64,000 bases of DNA, from NCBI GenBank assembly GCA_023374025.1, contig SIJG01000027.1, forward strand, positions 431,252 to 495,251, written 5' to 3'. This document shows positions 10,968 through 22,904 of this stretch, in pieces (position 1 is the stretch's first letter; every line of letters starts with the position of its first letter). The DNA is from Heterodera schachtii. Lineage: Eukaryota; Nematoda; Chromadorea; Rhabditida; Heteroderidae. The translations under genes and the position numbers were made by a program. The notes beneath the pieces are model-generated. The model did not search any database and was not told the DNA's origin. It saw only the letters and a program-made list of their open reading frames with translations.

Positions 10968-11769
10968 ATTTGTATATTCTTTTTTTAATATTATTTCAAT
11001 TTAAAAAACCGTTTTTTTGTTAAGTTTTAATAATATCATTTAAATTATTAAGGTTAATATGGATTTAAAATTGAAAATAAAATAAATAATTTTTTTATTG
11101 AATTATTATTATTATTATTTTTTTTTGCTTATAAACCATTAATTCCATTTCAATCAAAAAATTGTTAGTTTATTTTCTTTTTATAGAATAGTTTGTTATT
11201 TATTGTTTTCAGCTGACTTGCCAACAATTTTTATTTTTTTATATTTTCAAAAATCCAACAAAAAATGATTTTTGGTAATTTTTCTTAAAATATTACTTGC
11301 ATATTTATAATTGAAATTTTTTAAATTCTCCTTTCATTTGATTGAATTATTATTTCATTTCCACGCACTTTTTTGATTCCTTTTAAATTTTAATCAGGAA
11401 AATTATGCGGAGATAAAATTGAAAGCACAAAAATTATACGGCATGCCCTTTTTGAACTAAAGTTAAATTCGCCTTAATGTTAAGTTTGTTCCTGAAGGAT
11501 TTTTGCTTTATTTATTTTTTCCCTTTATTTAATTAATAATTAATTATAATTTAATTACTAAAAAATTATTCGCAAAATGAAGTTGAAAAACTTCCGCTGT
11601 TATTTTAATAGTATTTTTTTTCGATTTTAATATTGCTCTCATTAATGAAACTTGTTTGTTATAATTGTTTTGATAATTAATTTGTTATTAATTACAATTC
11701 ATTTTTTAAATTAAGTTAATTTAAATAAAATTATATCCTTTTTCTAAATTATTTTTTTGTGAACATTAT

Positions 11770-11855
11770 AATTTTTTAAGTGTTGAAAGTCAACATATTA
11801 GGATTTTCAATCTTCTCGTTTACCCGCAGACTTTTGGCATCTATTGTATTTTTTC
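11770..11855 (+). repeat. Type 1 cassette, copy e
   Basis: Left flank AAGTGTTGAAAGTCAAC, then ATATTAGGATTTTCAATCTT (ends 11814). Core CTCGTTTACCCGCAGACTTT (about 11815-11837). Right flank GGCATCTATTGTATTTTTT. Confidence 0.5.
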
Positions 11856-13150
11856 TTAATATTTGAATTTAGCAAAATGATAATTATTTTTATTAGCTTT
11901 TGCGATATTATATTTTTAAAGTTGACAAAATAACAATTCTTTATTTTCTTAATTTTAAACTTTTATTTATTTTTTATAAATGTTTAACTAACTGGCAGCT
12001 GGAGGACCTCTTAAAACGCTAATAAGAACAAGAAATTTAAAGTTTTTATTTTCTGCTCTAATTAATTGACAAAAATAATTTTTATTTTATTAATTCTTAT
12101 TAATAAAGGATAAACATTAAATAATTTTTTAATATATATTTTTTAAGTTTTTGCTATTAGCAAAATTATCTACATTATTTTTTCATTATACTTAATTTAT
12201 ACATTTGATTTGTTTGAGTTTTATTTAAACTTTATATAATTCTCTTTTATAAATCTTCTACATCTGTGAATATTTATATTAAATACATCTATATACATAT
12301 ACACTTTCTATATTTTCAATATATGCGACAAAAATTTGAAAATAAAAACATAAGCTTTGTTTTCTTAATTTATTTTTTGGTGCCTCTTTTGTCTTTTTTG
12401 CGATTTGTTTCATTTCGCATGATAATTTGTTTTAATTTATTTAATTTTTATTATTTTATCGACTTAAAAATTGCTGTAAAATAGTGAGTATTATATATCA
12501 GTTTTCATATTTTATATTCTATAATAATCCAATAATTTATTATTTTTTGATTTTGGTGTTTATTAAAAATAATATCAAAATTCTAGAAAAAGTTTTTATT
12601 GCAAAGTTTCAAATATGTAAATTTTTAAAACTTTAAAACCAGTACCTTTTGTTTTAGAAATAGAGGAGCTTCTAGTTTTTTTACAATTTAATTTTGATAG
12701 AAAATAAAGGAATTATTATAAATGATTATAAAATATGGAATTTATAAAAAATAGAAGAAAAATTAAGCTGATAAAAATGGAAAATATTATCGGAACAATA
12801 AAATTAAACAATAAATAAATTTAAAAATAAAATTTAAAATACATACGAATATGATTGCTTGGGCAATAGAAATTTTATAATAATTTTCATAATTCTAAAA
12901 TTTAATAATTTAGTGATTTTTTAGGAAAATATAATAAAATTAAAATAATCGGTGCGCTTTCTTTGCTAAAATTAATATTTAAAATTGAATAAAATTTACT
13001 CATTATCTTAAATAAATGTATAAATTTCAAAAAGCTAAATTTTGAAGTTTAAAATTTCATATATAATTTTTTGGGGTTCAATTGAGCCTATTTCGTTTCT
13101 TAAATTCCGCCACAAAAGGTTTTTAATAAATACTTTAAAAAGTATTTTAT
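11856..13150. other. AT-rich gene-free stretch
   Basis: T-rich DNA with no long repeat or element end seen. A patch at 13075-13110 contains GGGTTCAATTGAGCC, which resembles a Pol III B box but has a mismatch at a key position and no A box. Confidence 0.5.
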
Positions 13151-13153
13151 AAA

Positions 13154-13267
13154 ATGGAAAAATTTAAGGTTATATTAATTCTTATTGTCTCGGCAGCGCA
13201 ATTAGAAGAGATCTATTTGATGACATTGGGGACAAAAGATGAGGGACAAAAACGAAAAGCCTCGTGA
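13154..13267 (+). CDS. Candidate short secreted peptide, 37 aa
   Basis: A complete ATG-to-TGA frame: MEKFKVILILIVSAAQLEEI, then YLMTLGTKDEGQKRKAS. Two charged residues, then a short hydrophobic run and small residues (VSAA), look like a signal peptide with cleavage near residue 14 or 15. The remainder is short, charged and ends QKRKAS. The frame covers a GC-richer patch and ends where that patch ends. No homologue known to me. It could be a whole small peptide gene, a first exon, or chance. No upstream promoter element is obvious in this AT-rich context. Confidence 0.3.
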   Translation: MEKFKVILILIVSAAQLEEIYLMTLGTKDEGQKRKAS

Positions 13268-13767
13268 TTTTTGTTTATATTTGGTATAATATAGCTTTAA
13301 TTTTTTAAATTGCTTTAATAGAAAAATAATAATTTATTTTTGTGTTGTAAATTTTATTTCAATTTAATATAAAACAAATTAATATTGTAAAAATATTAAC
13401 AAATATTTTTTTAATTCTGTTTCTTAATTTATTTAAAATCAATTAATGTTACCGATGTTAACTAGGTCCATTTAAAAAATAAAAGAAATAAATTTCTAAA
13501 CGATTGTTTAATAATATTTTGAAAATACTTCAGAAGATTATTTCAAACAAATTAAAAGCCGTGCAAGAATATATGATTTGGAATTTTGTTTCTTTATAAT
13601 TTATGCGTTCATTTTATTGATTTTTGAATTTATTAATAATAGAATTTTTCTTTCTTATTTAAATTTAAAAAATATAATTTTATTAAATAGTAATTAATTA
13701 AATTTGGTTTTACTTTTAGAAACAACTATTAAGTTCGTTTAAATACTTTTTATATTTTGAATATTAA

Positions 13768-13862
13768 ATTAAGTGCTAAATTAACTTTACCTAGAATGTT
13801 ATCAATCTTGTAGCGGATCGTAGAAAATTTTCCAGCGGTTAATGCCAATACTCTTTTTTAGG
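13768..13862 (+). repeat. Type 1 cassette, copy f
   Basis: Left flank AATTAAGTGCTAAATTAAC, then TTTACCTAGAATGTTATC, then AATCTTG (ends 13810). Core 13811-13842 begins TAGCGGATCGTAGAAAATT. Right flank GCCAATACTCTTTTTTAGG. Both flanks are well conserved, and the core is unrelated to the others. Confidence 0.65.
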
Positions 13863-14780
13863 TTTTTATGCATTTTTTAAATTGTTATTTTATTAATTTT
13901 CTATTTACTTTATTGTCTTTTCAAAATATTATATGCGATTTGAAGTCAGATTCATTTCATTTAATAGTAACAAAAAATATTTATTCGCTGAAAAGGGCAG
14001 ACAATTTGGCATCTTTAACTATAAAATATTTTATTTAATTTCTGAAAATTATTCTCAATTTATTTTTTTTTTTATATTATAATTCATTGGAATATTTTAT
14101 GGCATTTTCATTTTTATTTCATTTTTTAGCATTGGTGCTTTTTAAATAATAAATTATATGTTTTGATGAAAATGAGAAATAAATCTTGTTTTATTAAATT
14201 TTAATAATTGTTTAAAAAATTTAAATTTAGCAGTTACTGTATTTTCTGTTCATTTTTCATTTTTGTAAAAGTCTTTCAAAATTCATTTGTCACTAAACAT
14301 TCTTTGGTCTTTACATATTTAATCAAAATAATACAATTGTGATGACATATTTCAGTAATTAAATTCAATTATTTTTTATTATCTAGGATATTTTACGGTA
14401 TAATCTAATTACTAATGTAATATATAAATTGGAATATTTTCAACCATTTTATCACTTTCATTTTTGTTAATTTTTTCTCATTTTCTATATAATTTAAGCT
14501 TTTATTTTTAAAAATGTTAATATTTTAAGGCTTCTTCTTTCTAGTTTTAAGATTTATAAATTAAAAAGTATTAATTATCTAATTAAATTTTTATTTTGTT
14601 CAAATTAGTTTTAAATATATTATTAAGTTTAAGTAATAGAATCCAAAATTTTTTAAAATTTTAAAATTCTTTTAATTTAAATTGGTTTTCATCTTGAAAT
14701 AGTTTTCATTATAATTTAGTCTAAATTATTATTTAAGTTCATTTAAACAACTTTATTATTTTAATTTGAGTTATTTAATT

Positions 14781-14880
14781 TATGCTTATAAAATTCATTT
14801 TCCTTAATATATTTTTAATCTCGCACGATACTCTTTTGATGAAGTCATTCGCTCCGTTGTAAACGCCAATACTCTTTTAT
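14781..14880 (+). repeat. Type 1 cassette, copy g
   Basis: Left flank CATTTTCCTTAATATATTTT, then TAATCTCG (ends 14823). The core of about 41 bases starts CACGATACTCTTTTGATG. Right flank GCCAATACTCTTTTATTTT begins at about 14865. Duplicated as copy h at 15234-15332. Confidence 0.6.
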
Positions 14881-15233
14881 TTTATATTTTATTACAAGTA
14901 AAATATCACTTCATTTTTGTTAATTTTTTCTCATTTTCTATATAATTTAAGCTTTTATTTTTAAAAATGTTAATATTTTAAGGCTTCTTCTTTCTAGTTT
15001 TAAGATTTATAAATTAAAAAGTATTAATTATCTAATTAAATTTTTATTTTGTTCAAATTAGTTTTAAATATATTATTAAGTTTAAGTAATAGAATCCAAA
15101 ATTTTTTAAAATTTTTAAAATTCTTTTAATTAAATTGGTTTTCATCTTGAAATAGTTTTCATTATAATTTAGTCTAAATTATTATTTAAGTTCATTTAAA
15201 CAACTTTATTATTTTAATTTGAGTTATTTAATT

Positions 15234-15332
15234 TATGCTTATAAAATTCATTTTCCTTAATATATTTTTAATCTCGCACGATACTCTTTTGATGAAGTCA
15301 TTCGCTCCGTTGTAAACGCCAATACTCTTTTA
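15234..15332 (+). repeat. Type 1 cassette, copy h
   Basis: Identical core to copy g, because it lies in the second unit of the tandem duplication. This pair shows that a core is copied faithfully when duplication is recent. Confidence 0.6.
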
Positions 15333-15356
15333 TTTTATATTTTATTACAAGTAAAA

Positions 15357-17670
15357 AGACAAAGGTTTTAATTATAAATTTAATTTTTGTAAATATTAAA
15401 AACAAAGATTTATTTATTAATTGTTTTTAAATAACAAACAAAAATTTTCTATTCAGATTACATATAAATTTTTATTTGGATTCAGATTATTTTTCTTTAA
15501 TGTTGTAAAATAAATTTAAACAATTATTTTATTGAGTAAATCTTTATTTTGATCATTAATTTTAGTGTAATATTATTACTTCTATTCACTGTAAAAATTA
15601 ATTGCTGTTTTAATTATATTTCAAAAGTTTTTTATATTTTAGGATTAAATCATGTTAAGTTGCCTTGCCCCACTTTTTTAATTTTTTTAACTCAATGGAA
15701 AATATTGTGTTACGAATATTCGATATTCTACAGTAAATTTTCTTTTTAGTGGTTAATTTTTCCTGTAAATAGCAATATTCTTTTAAAAGATAATAAAATA
15801 AATTACAAAAATCACGTTAATACAAATGGCTAGTTTTATAGGAAAAATATATATTTATATTATTATATTTTTATTAGCAAATTAATTTTCTTTTCAGTTA
15901 AAAAACAGTACATTGTAAACAATAGAATTAATAAATATTTTATTAATTCTTAAAACATAATAAAAATAAATAAAATTTAACATTAAAAATATAATATCTT
16001 TATTCATGATTATAAGTTTGAAAACATTATTATAATCAAAAGCTCATTATATCTAATTCAAGTGATGACAAACTCATATAAATTTAAGGTTATATTTCTG
16101 AAGAAAGGATTATATTATATAAAAAAATAATAAATAAAGCAAAATTTAAATTATTCAATAAATTGTTGGATGAATTATTATTTGAGTTATTTTTTGTTGC
16201 AGCACTAGGACTATGATTTATATGGTCAAATGCCACAAGATAATATAATCATTAAATAGTATTTAAAATATCTTAAATTTTAACATTCCATATAATATTA
16301 AATTAAAAATACTAAATAATTTTTTTATATTGAAATTTTGAATTGATAGCAGCTATGGTTTTGATGAATAAATCAGTGAACAAAAATTTCACCTTTTGCC
16401 ATATTTATCTTTTTGGAAAAATAAAAATAAAATTTTTGGAATAAGTTTTATTATAAACAAAGTGCGAAACCTTAATAAAACGAAATAAGGTTAATAACAT
16501 TTTAAAAAAAAAAATCATATTAGTTATTTTCATGATTCGTGGGTTTTTATCAAAACAAAAAATAAAATGAAAGAATTAATTTGCTTTCCTTTAAATATTT
16601 TTATACCAAAAAATCGAAATTTGACAAACCTTAAAAACAAATATATATATTGAAAAAATTTAAAAACAAAAAATGAGTAAAAAGTAAATTATAAAATAAT
16701 TTCTTCATTTGTAGGGAAAATTTGCAACAACTTTATGAAAATATACTGTATTAAATAAAAATTTTTAATTATTTAAAATTAATTGCTGTATTTGCTTTTT
16801 TTCTTGATGATTTATAACTTCATTTTCTGATTGATTTATTTACTTCAATTTTGTTTACTGAAATAAAATTATATTAGAATAAGATAACAAGAATATGTTA
16901 TTAAAAATTTTCGTAACAGTGAAAGTTTGAATGTCATTAAATTTAATAAAAAATATTTAAATATCATTTATGTATATGTTTAGAGGATATAGTTTATTAA
17001 AAATACTCGATAATGTATTTTTTGAAATAATTTTTATCAATTTGTTTCATTTAATTATTTCGACTCGAATATCAATATAATTTTCAGTTGCTTTCTCTTT
17101 TATATAATTTTATTTGCTTTTTCAGTATTTTTAATTTTTTGTATTTATTTTTAACTATATATTAAAATCTTCATTTTATAAATAAAATTGTTTCATTATG
17201 ACATTATTAAATTAATAAATTTAATTAAAATATATTATTTGTATTTAGATTTAAAAAATCTTTAAAACACGATCAGGTACGTGCGCTTTCTATTTCTATA
17301 TTCTATAATGAAATGAATGTATTCTCTTCGTTTTTATAAATTGTATTCTTTTCGTTTAATTTAGTTATATTAATTATGTATCATTTAAATAATAAAGAAA
17401 AAGTTTAAAAATATATATTTTGATAATTTATTTTATAATGAATGATTTTATATTTTAAATCGGAAACTGGAAATTAGAATTTATCAAAAAATAATAAATT
17501 ATAATCTCTTAATCCCTGAATATTGCGAAAAGGTCCCCACCGGAATTAGTTTTTTAAGCTATTATTAACTGTTCTTTTAATTTGTAAATTAAGAAATCGA
17601 TTTTTATTAATAATGAAAATATTTTAAAGTGTTTGTATTAAAGTTTTTTGGATCAACTTTTATAAATAAT
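15357..17670. other. AT-rich stretch with a small island
   Basis: The strand composition changes from T-rich to A-rich here. A 66-codon frame at 15549-15749 is AT-driven and not convincing. At 17500-17560 a short GC-richer patch has an open frame including LIPEYCEKVPTGISFLSYY, with no motif I know. Confidence 0.45.
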
Positions 17671-17676
17671 TAATTA

Positions 17677-17874
17677 TCAATTAAAGAATGCTATTTTATA
17701 AATTTTAATGTTAAAATTTATAATTTTGTTTTTTAAATAGTTATTCCCGCGATGAATTAAATCGCAAATTTCCAGTACAGCAGCTGAAAGTGCAATCCTT
17801 TTATTGCGGAGAGGCTTTTGCCGAAGATCAATTTTTAAATTTACAGCATTGTTAATTTCATCGTTGATCATCAT
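17677..17874 (-). CDS. Candidate exon or small ORF, 65 aa
   Basis: MMINDEINNAVNLKIDLRQK, then PLRNKRIALSAAVLEICD, then LIHRGNNYLKN and an AT-driven tail. Residues 1-45 coincide with the GC-richer part (17760-17874) and use mixed codons (CGG, CTC, CGC, CTG, CGG-type). The remainder is A/T runs and may be read-through into intron or intergenic DNA. TTTTTTAG lies just upstream of the first ATG and could be a 3' splice site. I do not recognise the family. The frame lies about 50 bases from the inverted type 1 cassette at 17924. Confidence 0.35.
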   Translation of the reverse strand: MMINDEINNAVNLKIDLRQKPLRNKRIALSAAVLEICDLIHRGNNYLKNKIINFNIKIYKIAFFN

Positions 17875-17923
17875 AAATTTTGCTAAAAAACTCTTCTTCT
17901 TATTTTACAAGTAATATAAAAAG

Positions 17924-18026
17924 AATAAAAGAGTATTGGCGTTTACATCAGCAGAACGGGCTATACACGATGTAGGCCACAAGATTAAAAATATTATAAA
18001 GAAAGTGAATTTTCTACGCTTAATTA
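17924..18026 (-). repeat. Type 1 cassette, copy i
   Basis: On the minus strand: left flank AATTAAGCGTAGAAAATTC, then ACTTTCTTTATAATATTTTT, then AATCTTG; core TGGCCTACATCGTGTATAGC, then CCGTTCTGCTGATGTAAAC; right flank GCCAATACTCTTTTATTCTT. It is the best-preserved copy and inverted relative to a-h. A plus-strand frame (17915-18232, about 105 codons, no ATG) runs through it and past it. Confidence 0.7.
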
Positions 18027-18790
18027 AAATAACTCAAATTAAAAATAATAATTTAAATGAATTTTCAAATAATTATTTAGATTACGTATTTATGATAATT
18101 ACGAAATTTAAGGAATATAATTCCGTTAACATAATTAATACAATACAAATAGTATTAAAAAATATGAAACAAATACAATTTTTTTTCTATTTTTATGGAA
18201 TAAATATTAATGAAAAGAATTATAATAATTAAATATTCTGTAATTAAAAACATAATGAAGAAACGGTGTAGTATCATTGTAAGTAAAAGTAAAAAAAAAA
18301 CTGATCTCACATTTTAAGTCAGTCTCAAAATATTGCACCAATTTTATTGAAAATAAATTGATCAAGAGAATAAAAATTAATTCTTCAATTATCCTTCAGA
18401 ATACAAAATCTGCTCAATTTTAATAATTTAAAAAACTAAAAAATAAATAAAGTGATAAAATTGTAAAATTTCAATTTAAGATTAAAATTATATTCAGTTA
18501 TGTCATAAAATAAAAACATAAATTTTTTCCTTATTCTCTATAATTATAATATCAATTTGAGATATGTAAAGTAACAAGAAATTATATTAAAATAAAATCA
18601 GTAAAACAAAAATCAAAATGTTGAAAATATTGAATAAAATTATCAAAAAACCTAATTGTTGTTTTTACAATAGAAATTATAAATTATAAATGAACATAAA
18701 ACTGGAAAAAAATAGAAGTGACAAAAAGAAATGACAAAAACTTATTTTTATTGAAGTTTATTTAAAAATAAAATTAAAACCCAAAAAACG

Positions 18791-18885
18791 ATTATTTGAG
18801 TATACGACAACGAGACACAAACCATGAAGTTCCCTATACAACATGATTAAATATTCTCTAGAAAGAGAATTTTAAAAGCTTTACT
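18791..18885 (-). repeat. Type 1 cassette, copy j
   Basis: On the minus strand: AAAATTCTCTTTCTAGAGAA, then TATTTAATCATGTTG; core TATAGGGAACTTCATGGTTT, then GTGTCTCGTTGTC; right flank GTATACTCAAATAAT. The flanks are looser than in copy i; the core is unrelated. Confidence 0.45.
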
Positions 18886-19490
18886 TAAATAGCTCAAATT
18901 TAAATAATAAAATTAATTAAAAGTTAATTAAATAAAGACCAAAATCGTATTTAAAGTAAATTAGCTTTTAAAAGTTAATTAATTTATTTACGGTATCGAA
19001 AAAATAAAAAAATAAAATGGCAAGGAAATAATTTCATTAATCTGTATTCATAATTGTTATTTTGTATTATAATTTACTTATTCTGTTTAGAATATGGCAA
19101 AAATTGATAAACTTATTGTTAATTGTTTGTTATAACATATTAATTTTTAATAAATAAAGGATGGCAAAACTGAAATAGTTTAAGGAAAATATATCTATCT
19201 ACTCAAAAATGGCATTAAATAAAAAGAAATTTATGAAGCAAATTTTAAAATAATGGAAAAAAACTACATTTTTATTAATAATTTTGTGAATTAATTTAAA
19301 CTTTTTGAAAAATTACTAAATTAATAATTTAAAAATTTATACAAATAAACAATGTTAAGGAAAAGAAAAAGAATGGGGCTGAGTCAATAATTACATTATA
19401 AATATATACCGGAATTAACTATTTTAAAAAAAATATGTATTCAAAAATAAAACAAGATTATAAAAATTATTATTTTATTGCGTACAAAAA
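18886..19490. other. AT-rich gene-free stretch
   Basis: A-rich low-complexity DNA; nothing assignable. Confidence 0.6.
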
Positions 19491-19492
19491 AA

Positions 19493-19625
19493 AAAGAATT
19501 TATATTTTAAGAAGCACCTCAATATTGTAGTGCACATTGGCGCCGGACTTTTCGACAGAAAGACTTTTCGTCAGCAAAGGATTTTTCGACAGTAAAACAC
19601 AAAATAATGGACTTTTCGACAGTAA
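19493..19625 (+). repeat. Fragment of a GACTTTTCGACAG element
   Basis: A flank GAATTTATATTTTAAGAA (also at about 60120) leads to TTGGCGCCGGACTTTTCGAC. Three spaced units of the type GACTTTTCGACAGTAAA follow. It looks like one terminal array of a transposon; no partner end was found in the next several kb. Confidence 0.45.
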
Positions 19626-19936
19626 ATAAAAATCAAATTTCTTATTAAATTTAATTACCTATATTTGTCAATTCACTAAATTTTTTTTAAATTTACATTT
19701 AATGGGTAATTATAAATCTTATACATTTACAAATAAATTGAACTTTGGCATATAAAATTAATAATCTGAAGTATATATGATTTTTTACTAGTAATTAAAA
19801 CATTGAAAAATTTAAATTATTCATTGAAATTAACTTTATAAAATTTGTTTCCTGCTGCTATTATGACCCCTGAGGGTCTGTTCTTATCAACAATAGGTCA
19901 AACTTTGTTTGTACTCATTTTTTCGCCCAAAGATGA

Positions 19937-20053
19937 AAAGAAATTTATGTCGAACAGAATGAGAATTTGCTAGCTCTCTACAACACCCGTTTACAACGCC
20001 ATCCCTATCAATATTTAAGAGCAGTGGCATATCGAATGCCGGATCCAGTCTAA
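19937..20053 (+). pseudogene. Coding-like island, 38 codons
   Basis: An open frame without ATG, following TGA: KEIYVEQNENLLALYNTRLQ, then RHPYQYLRAVAYRMPDPV, then TAA. It covers exactly the GC-richer part of this stretch. The minus strand also has a 63-codon frame (19887-20078), but its residues look less natural. No family recognised; a fragment of a mobile-element or host gene is possible. Confidence 0.25.
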
Positions 20054-20059
20054 GTTTTA

Positions 20060-21420
20060 GAGCTATGATAAAAAGCAATTTACAATCAGATTTTCACTAA
20101 AAATGGATTTTATTATATTTAAAAAAATATACTCTTTACTGTTGAGAAGTCCCATGGCAAAAAACATAGCCTGTTCAGTGCTTTATAACTTTTATTCAGA
20201 AGCAATTAGCTATTTATTTTAGTTATCTTTAAAATTAAAAAAAATTTCATTGAGTTTTAAAAAAGTTCTGGACAAAAAATCCTGACTTATGATTTTGTGC
20301 AATTTAATAACCATAACTTTTTTATACTGTTTTAAAAAAAAATTTGAAAATTAATATTCTCACAGAAAACACATAGAACTATTGAACGATACCATGAAAT
20401 ATTAATTTGATTGAAAGTGATTAGCAAGAAAATATAAAACCTATAAATATTAAAATAATAGAAAAAACCTAGAAAATTTTTAGTAAGAAAAGTATTATAA
20501 AATTGAAAGAGTAAAATAAAACTCGATTTTTCCAAATTTACTTTATCTATATTTAAATACAAAAATTGTTGATAATTAAATAATTATTAAAAATTAACAC
20601 CTTTCATAATTCCATGATTGTTTCTCCATTCCAGCGAATGAACACGATAGATTGGCTTATCATTTTAAATTTAAAAGGAATAATTTAACTTTAACATCAA
20701 ACTGAATTGGAAAATAATTTGAAATTCTTTTGGCTCATATTGCTAAAAAATATTTTTAAAAAATTTAAAATTAAAAACCACCCTTTATAAACAAAAAAAA
20801 ATGAAATTAATAAAAGCATCAATTAGAAATTAAAAATTTCATTATCCATTACGTGAAACATTCATTCTTAATTAATATAATTTATTTGCTATTTTTAACA
20901 TTCAGTTCAATTCAATCAAAATAAAAATTAATTGATATCTATAAATATTAAAAATTGTTTTGTTAAAATAAAATTTTAGATTTAAATGATTCAATTTCTC
21001 TCGTTAAAACTCATTATTATTTAATATATTGCTGAGTATTTTCTCCTTTAAAAAAAAACTTTTTTTTATATATTAAATAATATTAAATAGATTTTATATA
21101 CAAATTTGCCAATGTTAAATAAATATTATCAATATTATTATTTTTTTTAATTACATGTCGATTTCCCTGTAACACGAGTAATTTCTTCCAGTGAATAACT
21201 ATTTTCATTAAATAAAATAAATATTTTGTTTTCATAAAAAATTTTTGAGAATTAATTATATTTTATGTAAAAAAAATTTTTTTTTTATGTACATTTTTAA
21301 AAATATTTATTTTTGTTAATTTTTTATTTTTCTATATCAGTTTTTAATGCTTTTACCATTTTACTTTAAAAATTTCGCAAAACTTTTAATTAAAAAAAAT
21401 ATATTTCAAAATAAATAAAA
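20060..21420. other. AT-rich stretch with weak islands
   Basis: A-rich DNA. A short richer patch at 20605-20700 has a 30-codon frame (HDCFSIPANEHDRLAYHFKF onward) and, in another frame, an ATG-started 24-codon frame. Neither is convincing. Confidence 0.4.
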
Positions 21421-21424
21421 AATT

Positions 21425-21505
21425 ATCGGAAATAGAAAGTAAAAGAAGTTAATTTAAAATTAAATAGAATTGAAGAAGAGAGAAGCATTATTACTTTTTT
21501 ATACA
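21425..21505 (+). repeat. Interspersed repeat D, copy 1
   Basis: Matches 54256-54338 in the same orientation: GAAATAGAAAGTAAAAG, AGTTAATTTAAAA, AATAGAATTGAAGAAGAG and AAGCATTATTACTTTTTT are shared with small differences. Confidence 0.6.
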
Positions 21506-21879
21506 ATCTTCAAATACTAATGAGATATATTTTAAATGAAATAATAATACAATTTTTAAAATTTTGCTACATTTTAAATAACGAAAAAAACATTAATCGT
21601 TTTTTTAACACTTAAATTCAAAATAAAAAACATTAATATAATCCATAAAATTTATTATATTTATTTATTTGTTTTTAAAACATCTGTTTTCGAAATTGAA
21701 TGTTTTCTAGCATAATGAAAATTTATATAAATAATTGAAAATATTGAAGAAAAAAATTATTATAAAAATGATAATATTAGGTCAGGAAAAATAAATGAGT
21801 TATTAAATTTAATTAAAATGTTTTCTCAATAAAGATTTATTTAATAAAAATTTATTATTTTGTCAATTTCAAAAAATGA

Positions 21880-22045
21880 ACTTCCAATGCTTTTTAATTC
21901 TTTAATTTTTTGAATGGTTTTAATAAAAAATAATTCAAATATTCAAATAATAAGAGTGATAAAAAAAAAGTTAATCAAATATTATTTAACTTTTAAATTC
22001 CTTAAATCGAAAAGAATAAATGATAAACTAGTAGCATAGCTAATT
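21880..22045 (-). repeat. R1 / type 2 flank, inverted copy
   Basis: On the minus strand it reads ACTAGTTTATCATTTATTC, then TTTTCGATTTAAGGAATTTA, then AAAGTTAAATAATATTTGAT, then CTCTTATTATTTGAATATTT. This matches the continuous order seen at 5043-5110 and 5990-6070. The segment next to ACTAGTTTATC (AGCTGTGGTAAAATTAGC) is unlike the cores at 5014 and 62365. Confidence 0.6.
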
Positions 22046-22362
22046 TTACCACAGCTATTTAAGTTAGGTGAACTTTTTTAAATTTGAAAATTTATCTATA
22101 ATAATAATAATAATGACGAAAACGACACTTTTTATGACATTATGTTTAATTTTTTAGAAAAGACGAAAAGATCCAATAAAATTTAAACATAAAAAAATAA
22201 ATAAACGAAGAAAAAAATAATTTACAATACTAAAAATATAAAAAGAATACAAACCAAAAATAAAGAGAATCATGAAAAAGGCTGAATTTCATGATTAAAT
22301 ACTTAAGAAAGACCATATAAATTTTTAAGTAGTCATTCTATGGGGGGCGAACTGAAATATTT

Positions 22363-22506
22363 ATGATACAAACTAATAAGAAAAATGTATTATTATATGA
22401 TCGTTCAGGAATATATTCTTCTTATATACAATTACCTTTACCGACAGGTTTAGGTTTACTTTGTAGTTATAATTTATTAAAAGGGAGCATTTTAAGAAAA
22501 TTTTAG
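22363..22506 (+). CDS. Candidate small ORF, 47 aa
   Basis: ATG-to-TAG frame: MIQTNKKNVLLYDRSGIYSS, then YIQLPLPTGLGLLCSYNLLK, then GSILRKF. The residue mix is protein-like (DRSG, PLPTGLG) despite AT-rich codons. I do not recognise it and place no weight on a resemblance to organelle ribosomal proteins. It ends about 25 bases before a decayed GC hairpin copy, so it may lie in an element. Confidence 0.25.
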   Translation: MIQTNKKNVLLYDRSGIYSSYIQLPLPTGLGLLCSYNLLKGSILRKF

Positions 22507-22529
22507 GGATTGAGAGGGTGGAGAGGGTC

Positions 22530-22700
22530 AGCGCTGCCGATAGGCGCAGCCGGGAAAAAGTGTTATTTTTAACACGATTTGTTAACAGGTTTTTGTCTGA
22601 AAATGTCTAAGTTTGACCTCAAATTTTATATTTTTCTTGAGAAAACATATAAATTTTAATATGTGATAAAACCATAAAAACCTTATATTTCAAATTTACA
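22530..22700 (+). repeat. Decayed GC-hairpin repeat
   Basis: AGCGCTGCC, GATA, GGCGCAGCC, then GGGAAAAAG and further on GATTTGTTAACAGG, the order seen after intact hairpins (for example 45331 onward). Changes on the two arms do not restore pairing, so this copy is degraded. No hAT-like ends were seen around it. Confidence 0.55.
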
Positions 22701-22904
22701 ATATTTGTGTTTCGCTTAGAATTTAAATTTAAAAATATATTAATTCGTAAATTTAGAAAATTACCATTCTGTTTACAGTTTCTTTTAAAATTGAAATATT
22801 GTTATAGCATTATATTTTTATTTTTATCTTTCAAAAAAAAATTGACGATCTTTTTTCGCCCAAACATAAGTAACGAAAACTTTAAAATAATGTTTTTGTT
22901 CGTT

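Larger units (their letters stand above)
14451..15356 (+). repeat. 454-bp tandem duplication
   Basis: Copy 1 is 14451-14904 and copy 2 is 14905-15356, head to tail. By eye they differ by only a few single-base indels (for example ATCACTTTC against ATCACTTC), so the duplication is recent compared with the other repeats here. Each copy contains one type 1 cassette near its end. Confidence 0.85.

Noticed and set aside
17936..18232. 98-codon ORF proposed as a protein family because several type 1 cassettes translate to KIKNI-K-like peptides
   Set aside because: The similarity is at DNA level, core lengths shift the frame between copies, and there is no ATG. I kept the repeat but not the protein.
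22363..22506. Mitochondrial DNA insertion (NUMT)
   Set aside because: The small ORF looks vaguely organellar, but I cannot match it to a known mitochondrial protein and the flanks show no mitochondrial genes.
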